This document shows positions 8,988 to 17,089 of a stretch of 64,000 nt of DNA, piece after piece. Positions within the stretch are counted from its first letter, which is position 1; the number at the start of each line of letters is the position of its first letter. Under the pieces are notes generated by a model. The model ran no database searches. It worked only from the letters and a program-made list of their open reading frames with translations, and was not told where the DNA came from. The stretch is from positions 1 to 64,000 of the forward strand of contig NZ_JAGQBA010000007.1 in NCBI RefSeq assembly GCF_024345395.1, written 5' to 3'. This DNA is from Cyanobium sp. Tous-M-B4 (GTDB lineage Bacteria; Cyanobacteriota; Cyanobacteriia; PCC-6307; Cyanobiaceae). The position numbers were made by a program, and so were the translations under genes.

Positions 8988-9138
8988 CTTCACGGCCCTT
9001 GATCGATTAAGTGCTGACGCCCACCTGATGGCGCATCAACGGGGTCTGGAATGTGCAGGTCATCTAGGTGAACCTGCGCCAGGGCAGCACAACCCATCCC
9101 GACATGGCCCTGCGGGCGATCACCACCGGCCAGCGCGA

Positions 9139-10578
9139 TCAATGCAACCTTTCGAGATCGAGGCCCTTGGTTTCGATTCGGTAAAACCAGGTGATGGCGG
9201 CCCCCACCAGGGAGGTAATCGCCAGCAAGGGCAGCAGCCTCTGAGTGCCCCAATGGGTGAGTAAGACCGGGAAGAGAAAGGCTGTGATGACGGCGCCCAC
9301 CTTGCCGGCGGCGGCGGCGACTCCGGCGCCCAGGCCCCGCAGCCGGGTGGGGAACACCTCCCCAGCAAGCAGGTACGTCTGGGAATTGGGGCCCAGGTTG
9401 GTCATGAATTGGAACAGCACAAAGCCCGCCACAATCAAGGGCAGGTTGTTGGCGCTCTCAGCGGAGCCGGCTCCGGCGGCGGCCAGAACCAGGCCTAGGG
9501 CACAGCCGATAAAGCCAAGGATCTGCAAGGGGATCCGCCCCCAGCGATCCGCCAAAACGATCGCCACACTGATCCCAACCAGGAAGGCCACATCGATCAA
9601 GGCCGTGCCCCGGGCAGCGAGCAGATCGTCACGGATTACGCTTACTACGTTGTGGTCGCCCGACTGCATGCCAAAGGCGGCGGCGATGATCACCGGGGTG
9701 AAGATACCGATGCCGTAGGTGGAGAGGTCTTGGAGGAACCACGGCACGGATGCCAGGGTGGTGGCCTTCAGCAGCCGGCCCTGAAACAGTTCTCGCCAGT
9801 CGGCGGGCTTGGAATGGTCTCGGATTGAACCATCAGAAGCGGACGCAATGGCAAGGGCAACGTCTTGGCGATTGAGCAAACGCTCCAGGTGGGTCTGTGC
9901 TTCTTCCACCTCGCCGCGGCTGATCAACCAGTGGCTGCTTTCGGGCAGAAACAGGCGGCCCCACACCACCAAAGCCACGGGCAACACCGGCATCAAATAG
10001 AAGATCCGCCAGGTTTCGAGGTCGGGGCGGCTCGCCAGCAGCACCGCCGCCAAGGCTGTTCCCACAACGGCTCCAACGGCCTGGAAGCTGAATGCTCCGA
10101 GCACCAGGCGGCCCCGGATGCTTGCCGGAATGCTCTCGGAAATCACCAGATGAGCCGTGGGATAGTCAGCGCCCAGGGCCAGACCGATCACAAACAGGCA
10201 GCCCACCAGCCAAGTGGTATTGGGGCTAAAGGCTGCTGCCACCAAACCAATCAGCAGCAACACCATTTCAGCGATGAAGACCGGCTTGCGGCCGAAGCGA
10301 TCGGCCAGGCCGCCCAAGGCGAGGGCGCCAATCATGATCCCGAACAGGGTGGCGGCGGTCACAAAGCCGCGATCGGTGGCGCTCATGGCGAACTGTTCGC
10401 TCACCAGGGGCAGGGCGATACCACCCATGAAGACGATGAGCCCCTCAAAAAATTTTCCCGCCGTCGCCAGCGACCACACCAGCCACTGCATGCTGGAGAG
10501 GGGCGGGCCGGGCAACTCAGCACCGTCTTGCCAGCGAGGCACCTCCTCGATGTAAGCCTGGACGGTTTGCTGGTCCAC
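9139..10578 (-). CDS. MFS transporter (sugar-porter-like)
   Basis: A 479-residue major facilitator with about twelve membrane helices. Family marks are GGLADRFGRKP between helices 2 and 3, a GADYPTAHLVISESIPASIRGR segment, PESSHWL before the central loop, LADRWGRIP in the second half, and AGEVFPTRLRGLGAG near helix 10. The PESxxWL and EVFPTRLRG patterns are typical of the sugar-porter/organic-ion-like branch of MFS. Substrate cannot be assigned. It stands alone, with a gene-poor stretch behind its start. Confidence 0.85.
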   Translation of the reverse strand: MDQQTVQAYIEEVPRWQDGAELPGPPLSSMQWLVWSLATAGKFFEGLIVFMGGIALPLVSEQFAMSATDRGFVTAATLFGIMIGALALGGLADRFGRKPVFIAEMVLLLIGLVAAAFSPNTTWLVGCLFVIGLALGADYPTAHLVISESIPASIRGRLVLGAFSFQAVGAVVGTALAAVLLASRPDLETWRIFYLMPVLPVALVVWGRLFLPESSHWLISRGEVEEAQTHLERLLNRQDVALAIASASDGSIRDHSKPADWRELFQGRLLKATTLASVPWFLQDLSTYGIGIFTPVIIAAAFGMQSGDHNVVSVIRDDLLAARGTALIDVAFLVGISVAIVLADRWGRIPLQILGFIGCALGLVLAAAGAGSAESANNLPLIVAGFVLFQFMTNLGPNSQTYLLAGEVFPTRLRGLGAGVAAAAGKVGAVITAFLFPVLLTHWGTQRLLPLLAITSLVGAAITWFYRIETKGLDLERLH

Positions 10579-11288
10579 GGACTCAGAACGTAAGCCTTGA
10601 GTATGGGCTGGACTTCACTGGCCGGCTTGTGTTCTGGGATTCCTGCCAGGCGAAATGGCACCGAAGCAATCGCCCAACAGAATCGGGAAGGCCGTGGCCG
10701 TTAGCCCCAGTGACTACCCATGGCCATCAGCATCCCCAAGCTCAGCGGTTTTAAATCCTTGGCCTTGACGGGCACCGAGGAAAAGTCGCGGCGTAGGCCA
10801 TGCACAAGGGTCATGCCCGGTGGAATAGGCAGGACTTGATTTTTTCATTCGAAGCACGAAGTCTGCCAGCTCAGGCCTGTTGCCAGATGGGATGCACACT
10901 TAAATGCTCGACAAGAAGCGTCGCGTGGCATCCCTGACCGTAAATGATCGAGACAAGTCGATCAAATTTGCAGGGGCACAAAGTGCACGCGTTGAGGAGT
11001 AAAGATCGACTACGAGAACCTGAGACCAGCTTGTCTTGTCAAACTCCCTACAACAGCATCTAACCCTTCCAATCCATTGTTCGGGTCGGCATTAAAGGCA
11101 ATTGCTCGAAGATAACGACGGCGAGATCCGCGCCAGTTGCAACGGCAGGGGATTTGCCTACTCGCTGCCGAGACGATCCAGGACATAGCTAGCCAGTTAT
11201 ATCCCTCGGACGGGACTTGATTCGATGTCAAGATGCGGAAGGATCCAACACTGATCATTCTTCTTTGTCAAGCAGCTCAGGAGAGATC
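10579..11288. other. Gene-poor intergenic stretch
   Basis: About 700 bp without a supported gene. Two short minus-strand open frames (10714-10899 and 11010-11258) have no recognisable domain, no hydrophobic segment and no clear ribosome binding site. No tRNA, terminator or repeat was obvious. Confidence 0.5.
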
Positions 11289-11489
11289 TCAATCATCACC
11301 TCGCAGTGGTTCAACCATCCGTTGCCGACCAGAGTTCATCATCTCTGTGTAGGAAAGAGCCCTTGGCCGTTCCGGTTCGAAGTTAATAGTCTTTAGGCCT
11401 TCTCTTTGAGCCCTAGGCTTGCCTGCACTGAGTTTTCCAACCATCCATGCCACGGCCAAGGAAGCAACTAGAGCAACAAGGACTGTCAT
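11289..11489 (-). CDS. Small membrane protein, unknown function
   Basis: A 66-residue frame with an N-terminal hydrophobic helix (MTVLVALVASLAVAWMVG), then a basic stretch and a polar C-terminus. A good Shine-Dalgarno-like GGAG lies about 9 bases before the ATG, which is the main reason to accept it. I do not recognise the family. Neighbours give no functional hint. Confidence 0.5.
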   Translation of the reverse strand: MTVLVALVASLAVAWMVGKLSAGKPRAQREGLKTINFEPERPRALSYTEMMNSGRQRMVEPLRGDD

Positions 11490-11778
11490 GGGCTCTCCGC
11501 AGATCTTGCCTGCCTAATTATGCAGCAGAAACAGGTGCCACCTGAAATACACAGAGCCAAGTTCACCAGTGCCAGGCACCTGGTTGACGGCTATGGCTAC
11601 AGCTATCGCTATGGCGTTGAATTCAAATCAATCGACTAAGACAGCCAGCAGGTGATAAAAATATGTTAGGTCGACTATCTCGCCCCTAACCGACGCCTTA
11701 GGACATTCAAGCTTGTTCTCCGATTTCCCGTTTATGCCCTTAAAAGCAACGCATCACCACCTGCAGCGGCAGCTCCCA

Positions 11779-12066
11779 ATGGCCATATCCTGGCTCTCGT
11801 AGCATTGGGCTCCCCCATGGTGAGCCCCGGAACCGCCCAGGCCCAAATAGCAACCGAGGCCAGCACCAAAGAGCAAGCCATCTTGGACAAGATCCGGCAA
11901 CTCAAAGCTCCCCGCTGGAAAAACTTCGGCAGCTGTCGCTACGACTGGGGTGCTTGGCGCCTACCTCTATCGCAGCGGAAATAAAAACCAAAGTGGCGAA
12001 AACTTGATGCTGGCCAATCTGTACGCCACCGCCAAACCGTTAGTAGTCCAAACCCAGGCCCCCTAG
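11779..12066 (+). pseudogene. Decayed secreted-protein gene
   Basis: From the ATG at 11779 the frame stops after seven codons. Adding one base near 11789 would give a complete signal peptide (MAISLALVALGSP...SPGTAQAQ) followed by a sequence with SCRYDWGAWRL, resembling small cysteine-containing secreted proteins of picocyanobacteria. That frame stops at about 11985, whereas another frame continues as SGENLMLANLYA and ends at 12066. The simplest reading is one gene broken by at least two frameshifts, possibly with an internal deletion. A further 39-codon fragment at 11520-11639 may be debris. Homology is from memory and needs a search. Confidence 0.45.
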
Positions 12067-12230
12067 GTTTCCCCCTGGGCTCGCCCAGCTAGAAGCCAGA
12101 TACCAAGGGCCAGCAGTACCCAGGGCAAAAAGCTGAGCTCCATCAAGTCGGACAACACCTGCAGCAAGGGCTCCATAGCCCAATAAAACACTGCTACCGA
12201 GACCGCCACCACAACAATCAGAGCCCCCAT
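12063..12230 (-). CDS. Small two-helix membrane protein
   Basis: A 55-residue protein beginning MGALIVVVAVSVAVFYWAM, with two hydrophobic stretches separated by PLLQVLSDLMELS and ending LLALGIWLLAGRAQGET. Its ATG lies 12 bp after the tsaC stop on the same strand, so it is probably the last gene of the prmC-tsaC operon. I believe a similar short protein is present beside this operon in related genomes, but I cannot confirm that here. Function unknown. Confidence 0.65.
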   Translation of the reverse strand: MGALIVVVAVSVAVFYWAMEPLLQVLSDLMELSFLPWVLLALGIWLLAGRAQGET

Positions 12231-12242
12231 GCCTACACGCTC

Positions 12243-12854
12243 CTAAATGCCTGGGGGCAGTAGAGCACCGGCTCGCAATACCCGCCAGCCTCCCTGGGCG
12301 CGCCAAGCAACAACCGTGCTGGCCTGACCTGCGCCGAGGGGCCAGGGGATCGGTGCCAGAAGCGGCACCCCTGGAAATTGCTGGGCAGCCTCCTGAGCTG
12401 TGCATGCGGCCGGACAGCCTGAAATGTTGGCGCTGGTTGTAGCCAAGGGGCCACTTAGCTGCAGCAAGGCCTGGGCTTCCGCACTGGCCGGCAGCCGCAG
12501 GCCCAGGCTCGACCCACCGGGATTGAGGGCCTCTGCCACCACTCCAACGGCAGGTAGCACCAAAGTGACCGCCCCAGGCCAGGCCCAGGCAGCCATCTCC
12601 AACCACTCAGAGCGCGGCGCTATGCCCAGGCAAGCAAACAGAGCTTCGGAGCTGGCCGCCATCAAAATCAAAGGCTTGTCTGCCGGGCGTTGTTTCAGGC
12701 GCCAAAGCTGGTTGGCCTGGCCAGGAGAAGCCGCCAGGGCTGGCAAGGTATCTGTGGGGAACAGGGCAGCTGAACCCTCAAGGAGCAATGCCGCCAGATC
12801 TGGTGGCTCCAAAGCTGGAGATGGAACCGGCAACAATCCAGGCTTAATGGTCAT
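12243..12854 (-). CDS. tsaC: L-threonylcarbamoyladenylate synthase, Sua5/YrdC family
   Basis: Makes threonylcarbamoyl-AMP from threonine, bicarbonate and ATP, the first step of the t6A37 modification of ANN-decoding tRNAs. Recognised by FPTDTLPALAASPGQANQLWRLKQRPADKPL (the KRRPxxKPL-type motif) and the later TTSANISGCPAA substrate-binding motif. The ATG at 12854 overlaps the prmC stop by 11 bp and gives the usual length of about 200 residues without a C-terminal Sua5 domain. Confidence 0.92.
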   Translation of the reverse strand: MTIKPGLLPVPSPALEPPDLAALLLEGSAALFPTDTLPALAASPGQANQLWRLKQRPADKPLILMAASSEALFACLGIAPRSEWLEMAAWAWPGAVTLVLPAVGVVAEALNPGGSSLGLRLPASAEAQALLQLSGPLATTSANISGCPAACTAQEAAQQFPGVPLLAPIPWPLGAGQASTVVAWRAQGGWRVLRAGALLPPGI

Positions 12855-13740
12855 GGCAATCCCTACCCGATCCTGGCCAGCGAGCCGACGCAAAGCGCTC
12901 TACCCCCTCGAGATCCCCATGGGAGCGCACCTCTGCATATCCGGCAGCATTGAGTAGATCGATCACCGCATGGCTCTGATCGAAGTGATGCTCCATCAGC
13001 AGCAGACCACCAGGCGCAAGGGCCGCCGCCCCACCCGCCACTATTAGGCGCAGAGCGTGAAGTCCATCGACTCCGCCATCGAGGGCAATTACCGGCTCAT
13101 GCTCTCTCACCCCGGGCTCCAAATCAGCCCAAACCGCTGTCGGTATGTAGGGGGGATTGCTCACCACCAGCTCAAACTGTCCCCACCAAGGGCTCAACGG
13201 CTGCCACCAATTGCCCTCCAGCAATTGCACCCGATTGGCAACGCCACCTGCCGCCAGATTAAGGACTGCCTGGCGAAGAGCCCCTGGGCTGCAGTCGACG
13301 GCCCAGCCGCGACTGGATGGCCAGGCCAGGGCCAAGGCCAGGGCCATACAGCCAGAGCCGGTGCCGAGATCGGCCCAACAGCCAGGGGCGGAAGGGGCCA
13401 GCTCCAGGGCCAGCTCCACCAGTAATTCCGTTTCCTGCCTAGGGATAAGCACTCCTGGGGCCACGCTGATTTCCAGGTCACGCCAGGGGCAGCGCCCCAC
13501 AAGATATTGAAGCGGCTCGGCTGTATCGAGATGGCAGCTCCACATCGCCTCCAATTGGATGAGATCACAGGCAAGTTGAACCGGCAACTGAGGCTGAAGC
13601 CGCAGCTGCTGTTGAACCCGCCAGGGCAGGCCTCCCGCCAGATCCAGCAGCCAGTCGAGATCACCAGGGCTGCCGCCCAAGGCTAGTTGCTGTCGCCGCC
13701 AGGCCAACAACTGCTCCCCATCGAGCTGCCCATTCACCAT
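12844..13740 (-). CDS. prmC: Peptide chain release factor N5-glutamine methyltransferase
   Basis: SAM-dependent methyltransferase that modifies the GGQ glutamine of release factors. The N-terminal helical domain is followed by a Rossmann domain with WADLGTGSGCMALALA (about residues 145-160) and the NPPYIPTAVW catalytic motif. The 298-residue length is typical. First gene of a compact unit with tsaC and a small membrane protein; dprA lies 9 bp upstream on the same strand, so readthrough from dprA is possible. Confidence 0.93.
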   Translation of the reverse strand: MVNGQLDGEQLLAWRRQQLALGGSPGDLDWLLDLAGGLPWRVQQQLRLQPQLPVQLACDLIQLEAMWSCHLDTAEPLQYLVGRCPWRDLEISVAPGVLIPRQETELLVELALELAPSAPGCWADLGTGSGCMALALALAWPSSRGWAVDCSPGALRQAVLNLAAGGVANRVQLLEGNWWQPLSPWWGQFELVVSNPPYIPTAVWADLEPGVREHEPVIALDGGVDGLHALRLIVAGGAAALAPGGLLLMEHHFDQSHAVIDLLNAAGYAEVRSHGDLEGVERFASARWPGSGRDCHDH

Positions 13741-13749
13741 GGCTTCAGG

Positions 13750-14904
13750 CTAGGCCGGACGCCAGCAAAGCCCAGGCTCAGCCCGCACCAGCCCCTGAAG
13801 CTCTAAGGCCAGCAAACGGGAGGCAAGGGAGGCCGCAGGCTCCTCCAGCATCAGGCAGAGCTGCTCAAGCGAAGCTCCGTGCCCCAAGGCTGTTATCAGC
13901 GCGGGATCGGCTGATCGCAGTAGCCCGTGGGCGGCCGCAGGAGCAGCGGGATCTGGCGACGCCAGGGGGCCAGGCCCTAGCTGGCGAATTAAATCTGCGG
14001 GCTCAAGCAGCACCGTGGCGTCTTGGGCGAGCAGACGATTGCTACCGGCAGCCGATGCCTTGCCAGCATCAGCCGGCACGGCCCAGACCGGCAACTCCTG
14101 CTGCATGGCGAGGGTGGCCGACTGGAGAGCCCCACTGCGCATAGGGCACTCGACCACCACCACCGCCCGAGCCAGGCCGACCTGCAGCCGGTTGCGAGCC
14201 GCAAAATGACCTGCCTGCACCGCAGTGCCCGCCGGCAACTCGCTCACAAGCAACCCCGCGGCACCTACCTCAGCCTGTAGCTGCTGATGGTGCCTGGGAT
14301 AAACCCGCTCAAGGGGAGTGCCCAACACCCCCACAGGCCGGCCGCCCTTGGACAAGCAGCCCCGGTGTGCGGCTCCGTCGATACCTTCTGCGAGGCCACT
14401 CACCACCGGCCAACCCGCCTGGGCAAGGGCCGCACCGATGGCCTCAGCCATAGCCAACCCATGCAGGGAGGGCCGGCGCGTGCCCACGACCGCAATGGCC
14501 TGGCGGCGCCGAAGCAAGGGCCACAACCCGCCCTTACCCCTCCAATACAAGCGCAGAGGCGGCCGCGCCAAGGCGAGCAACTCGGGCGGGAAGGCCGGAT
14601 CAGCCGGCACCAACACCCCCTTGCCGCCGCGCAGCTCTTGGCAGAGACGGGGCAAGGGATCGGGACCCCAGCGATCGCGATAACGCTGCAGCTGGCCGCA
14701 GCCCACCGCACCAAAACCGGCAAGGGCAGCAAAGGCCTCGAGCGGTGCGCCCCAGGCTGCCGCCCAGCCACAAAAGTTGTCCCGAATGGCAACCAGCCGC
14801 TGGGCGCCAATTCCCGGACAACCCGACCACAGCAGCCACCAAAGCCGCTGCTCCTGACTCCAACCGGCGCCATCGGCGCTCCGCAGCAGCCCCTGAATCG
14901 CCAT
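13750..14904 (-). CDS. dprA: DNA-processing protein DprA
   Basis: Loads RecA onto incoming single-stranded DNA during natural transformation. It has a SAM-like N-terminal region (RLWWLLWSGCPGIGAQRL), the Rossmann-type DprA core (AVVGTRRPSLHG, VSGLAEGIDGAAHRG, ELPAGTAVQAGHFAARNRL) and a C-terminal winged-helix-like segment. At 384 residues it is full length. A 16-bp LexA-like palindrome lies just before the start, suggesting damage-linked control. It precedes prmC by 9 bp on the same strand. Confidence 0.93.
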   Translation of the reverse strand: MAIQGLLRSADGAGWSQEQRLWWLLWSGCPGIGAQRLVAIRDNFCGWAAAWGAPLEAFAALAGFGAVGCGQLQRYRDRWGPDPLPRLCQELRGGKGVLVPADPAFPPELLALARPPLRLYWRGKGGLWPLLRRRQAIAVVGTRRPSLHGLAMAEAIGAALAQAGWPVVSGLAEGIDGAAHRGCLSKGGRPVGVLGTPLERVYPRHHQQLQAEVGAAGLLVSELPAGTAVQAGHFAARNRLQVGLARAVVVVECPMRSGALQSATLAMQQELPVWAVPADAGKASAAGSNRLLAQDATVLLEPADLIRQLGPGPLASPDPAAPAAAHGLLRSADPALITALGHGASLEQLCLMLEEPAASLASRLLALELQGLVRAEPGLCWRPA

Positions 14905-14912
14905 ACCACCTT

Positions 14913-14928
14913 CAGTACAGATGTACTG
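14913..14928. promoter_or_regulatory. LexA/SOS-box-like palindrome upstream of dprA
   Basis: A perfect inverted repeat with 7-bp arms and a 2-bp spacer, CAGTACAGATGTACTG. Its core, AGTAC-N4-GTACT, matches the LexA operator form reported for cyanobacteria. It is 8 to 24 bp upstream of the dprA ATG, where a bound repressor would block transcription or initiation. Function is inferred from the motif only. Confidence 0.6.
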
Positions 14929-14931
14929 ATC

Positions 14932-15378
14932 CTAATGTGGTCCCCGCGCCAGGGCCGCCACCGCGGCCGCCAGATCCGCGGGCAAGCGGCGCACCAGCCG
15001 GCGCTGATCAAGTCCAGGGGCGCTCTCCACCAGCACAAGCTCAACCCTTGCCTCAGCCGCCAGCTTTCCGCTTGCAGCAAAAAAACGGCTTCGCCAAGGC
15101 AATTTCAGACCACAGCGCGGCAGCACCTCGCTCCACAGCTGCACAGCATCGCCGTGAAACAGGGGCTGCTTGTATTCAATGGTCAAACTCACCACCGGCA
15201 GCTCCAAGCCCCGAGCGGAAAGATCGCTGTAGGCGATACCAGCTGCAGCCAGGGCCTCCACCCGCGCCTCCTCAAGCCAAGCCAAGTAAGCGCCATGCCA
15301 CATCACGCCGGCGTGATCCGTGTGCTGGGGCAGCACACGGCGCTCCAACAACCAGCCTTCAGACACTCTTTTCACCAA
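14932..15378 (-). CDS. Hotdog-fold acyl-CoA thioesterase (4HBT/YbgC type)
   Basis: A 148-residue single hotdog domain. The catalytic-loop motif HTDHAGVMWHGAYLAWLEEAR corresponds to the DxxGxVxxxxYxxxxExAR pattern of 4-hydroxybenzoyl-CoA-type thioesterases. In cyanobacteria this family includes 1,4-dihydroxy-2-naphthoyl-CoA thioesterase of phylloquinone synthesis, but the sequence does not settle that assignment. It ends next to the LexA-like palindrome upstream of dprA. Confidence 0.8.
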   Translation of the reverse strand: MVKRVSEGWLLERRVLPQHTDHAGVMWHGAYLAWLEEARVEALAAAGIAYSDLSARGLELPVVSLTIEYKQPLFHGDAVQLWSEVLPRCGLKLPWRSRFFAASGKLAAEARVELVLVESAPGLDQRRLVRRLPADLAAAVAALARGPH

Positions 15379-15488
15379 AGCTGGGCCAGCTTGGCCGAAG
15401 CGGGATGGTTGCGGTGTAGCGGGCAGATGGTTTGCGCTTGCAGATCGGCCATAGGCTGACAGGCAGCCTGCAACTTCGAGTCGTCTCA

Positions 15489-16337
15489 GTGTTTCGCAAC
15501 GTTCTAATCGCCGATTCCGGCAAAGGCCACGTGGAAGAAATGGTGCGCATGCTGCGCGACATCCCGGCGGTGCGTGCAGCCCGCATCAACCTGCTGCACG
15601 TGGTGCCTGAGCAGGCTGGTGAGAGATTCGCGGAGCATTCCCAAAAAGCGGCGACTATCGCCGCCGAAGCGGTGCAGCGGCTCGGGCTCAACCCCAGCGA
15701 GGTGAACACGATCATTCGCCAGGGAGACACCAAGCAAACGGTGCTGAAGGTGGCCGACGAACTCAACAGCGACCTGATCGTGATGGGCTCCAGAGGCATG
15801 GGCCGCCTTCAGTCGATCCTCAGCAACAGCGCCAGCCAATACGTATTCCAGCTATCGACCAGGCCGATGCTGCTGGTGCGCGACGACCTTTACATCCGCC
15901 ACATCAACCGGGTGATGGTGACCATCGATGGCACCGGGGTCGGAGACGACGCCCTGAAACTGGCCTGCGAGCTTGTGCGGGAGATTCCTGGCGGCAGCCT
16001 CACCGGCGTCCATGTCGCCCGCCAGGACATCACCCCTTCTCGGGGCGGCAAATCCCCAGCCGATGAAGTACTCGAGAAAGCCAGCCAGCGAGCCCGAGGC
16101 TACGGAGTGGAGCTCAAGGCAGTCCATCGCAGCGGCGATGTCGGCCGCAGCGTGTGCGCCGCCGCTGAGGATCTCAAAGCCGACCTGCTGGTGATCGCCT
16201 CCCAGGATCGGCGCCCGGTGGTTGCTCGCGGCCTCGTCGACATCGACCGGCTACTGGGCAGCTCGGTCAGCGACTACATCCGCGTTCATGCCCCAGCCCC
16301 TGTGTTGCTTGTGCGGGAGCCTGAAGCGAGGAACTAG
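15489..16337 (+). CDS. Tandem universal stress protein
   Basis: Two UspA domains in one chain of about 282 residues. The first runs from [18 protein letters not shown] to PMLLVRDD, with the ATP-binding motif [22 protein letters not shown]; the second runs from [12 protein letters not shown] to APVLLVRE, with a weaker nucleotide motif. I take the GTG at 15489 because the first strand of the fold begins there; the open frame extends to 15432. Its stop codon shares a CTAG with the stop of convergent psbM. Confidence 0.85.
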   Translation: MFRNVLIADSGKGHVEEMVRMLRDIPAVRAARINLLHVVPEQAGERFAEHSQKAATIAAEAVQRLGLNPSEVNTIIRQGDTKQTVLKVADELNSDLIVMGSRGMGRLQSILSNSASQYVFQLSTRPMLLVRDDLYIRHINRVMVTIDGTGVGDDALKLACELVREIPGGSLTGVHVARQDITPSRGGKSPADEVLEKASQRARGYGVELKAVHRSGDVGRSVCAAAEDLKADLLVIASQDRRPVVARGLVDIDRLLGSSVSDYIRVHAPAPVLLVREPEARN

Positions 16338-16441
16338 CTCCCCTGGCGGCTGTTGGTTTGAATGTAAAGAATGATCAAAAAGACTGCGGGAACCAATACG
16401 AACAAAAGGCTGGCAACAAAGCCGAGATCGTTGGTTTCCAT
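16334..16441 (-). CDS. psbM: Photosystem II reaction center protein M
   Basis: A 35-residue single-helix PSII subunit at the dimer interface. [20 protein letters not shown] and the following [10 protein letters not shown] match the PsbM pattern. Too short for normal ORF cut-offs. It lies downstream of the ferredoxin gene on the same strand and overlaps the universal stress protein stop by 4 bp tail to tail. Confidence 0.92.
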   Translation of the reverse strand: METNDLGFVASLLFVLVPAVFLIILYIQTNSRQGS

Positions 16442-16489
16442 GGCTGAAGGGGAAGTGAGGGGAGGGTATCACCGCCAAATGGGCGCTTT

Positions 16490-16975
16490 TCAGGAGGCTT
16501 CACCGCTCGTTGCGGTTGGCCCCTGTTCTTCGCCCTCGCCGGGGCCTTCACCCCCATCCTCTAAATCCTCATCGCCTTCCTGCGCCGGAGGGGCAGGCCA
16601 GGCTGTGGGGCCACTGGGCAGGGGCTTGGCCTGGGCCTCCGCCACCAAATTTTCCTGGTCGGCCATGCCCACCTGGGGCCGAGTCAAAACCAAAACAGAC
16701 TCCTGGACCATGGCTTGACAGGCAAGCCTCCAGGTTTGGGGGCGCCGGCGCAGTTTTTGGTCTTCCACGGCGGTGCGGCCGCTCAGCACCTGGGCAGCGG
16801 TGCCCTCCGGAATTGCCACAAAACATGTGATGCACTGGCCGCAGCCACCGCAATTGCCTAGGGCACCCTTGAGGCCGTAGAGCTGAATGCCCTCCCGCAA
16901 AGCCACTTCTCGCAGGTTTTCGCCGGGGTAGCACTCAATGTCGCGGCCCTCGCGAACAAATCGGATCACGGGCAT
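16490..16975 (-). CDS. 2Fe-2S ferredoxin-like protein
   Basis: Plant-type 2Fe-2S domain of about 100 residues: [13 protein letters not shown], then the cluster-binding cysteines in [13 protein letters not shown], with the fourth Cys in RLACQAMV. The C-terminal 50 residues are Pro, Gly, Glu and Asp-rich and probably disordered. Placement between psbM and psbB suggests a link to photosystem II or thylakoid redox, but the partner is unknown. Divergent from psbB. Confidence 0.85.
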   Translation of the reverse strand: MPVIRFVREGRDIECYPGENLREVALREGIQLYGLKGALGNCGGCGQCITCFVAIPEGTAAQVLSGRTAVEDQKLRRRPQTWRLACQAMVQESVLVLTRPQVGMADQENLVAEAQAKPLPSGPTAWPAPPAQEGDEDLEDGGEGPGEGEEQGPTATSGEAS

Positions 16976-17089
16976 GAAACCTTTTCGTCGAGGTCTTCAT
17001 TCTGGGCCAAGCCGTTGCGGTCCGTTACCTGGAGCGCACGGCGGCCGGAGCGCCCCTTACGATCGCCCAACCCACCCAGAACTACCCCC

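Noticed and set aside
8745-9138. Identification as 6S RNA or two-piece tmRNA
   Set aside because: The length is similar to 6S RNA, but there is no single long hairpin with a central bubble, and I found no tag-peptide coding segment expected of tmRNA.
9865-10593. 242-residue plus-strand open frame
   Set aside because: Shadow of the MFS transporter, with Gln/His-rich low-complexity translation.
11010-11258. 82-residue minus-strand open frame
   Set aside because: No ribosome binding site, no domain and unusual composition in a gene-poor stretch.
12040-12606. 188-residue minus-strand open frame
   Set aside because: A different frame of tsaC; the Sua5 motifs are in the other frame, and the real small downstream gene is shorter.
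14287-15459. 390-residue plus-strand open frame
   Set aside because: It is antisense to dprA and the thioesterase, Pro/Arg/Gln-rich, and has no domain; both real genes show clear family motifs.
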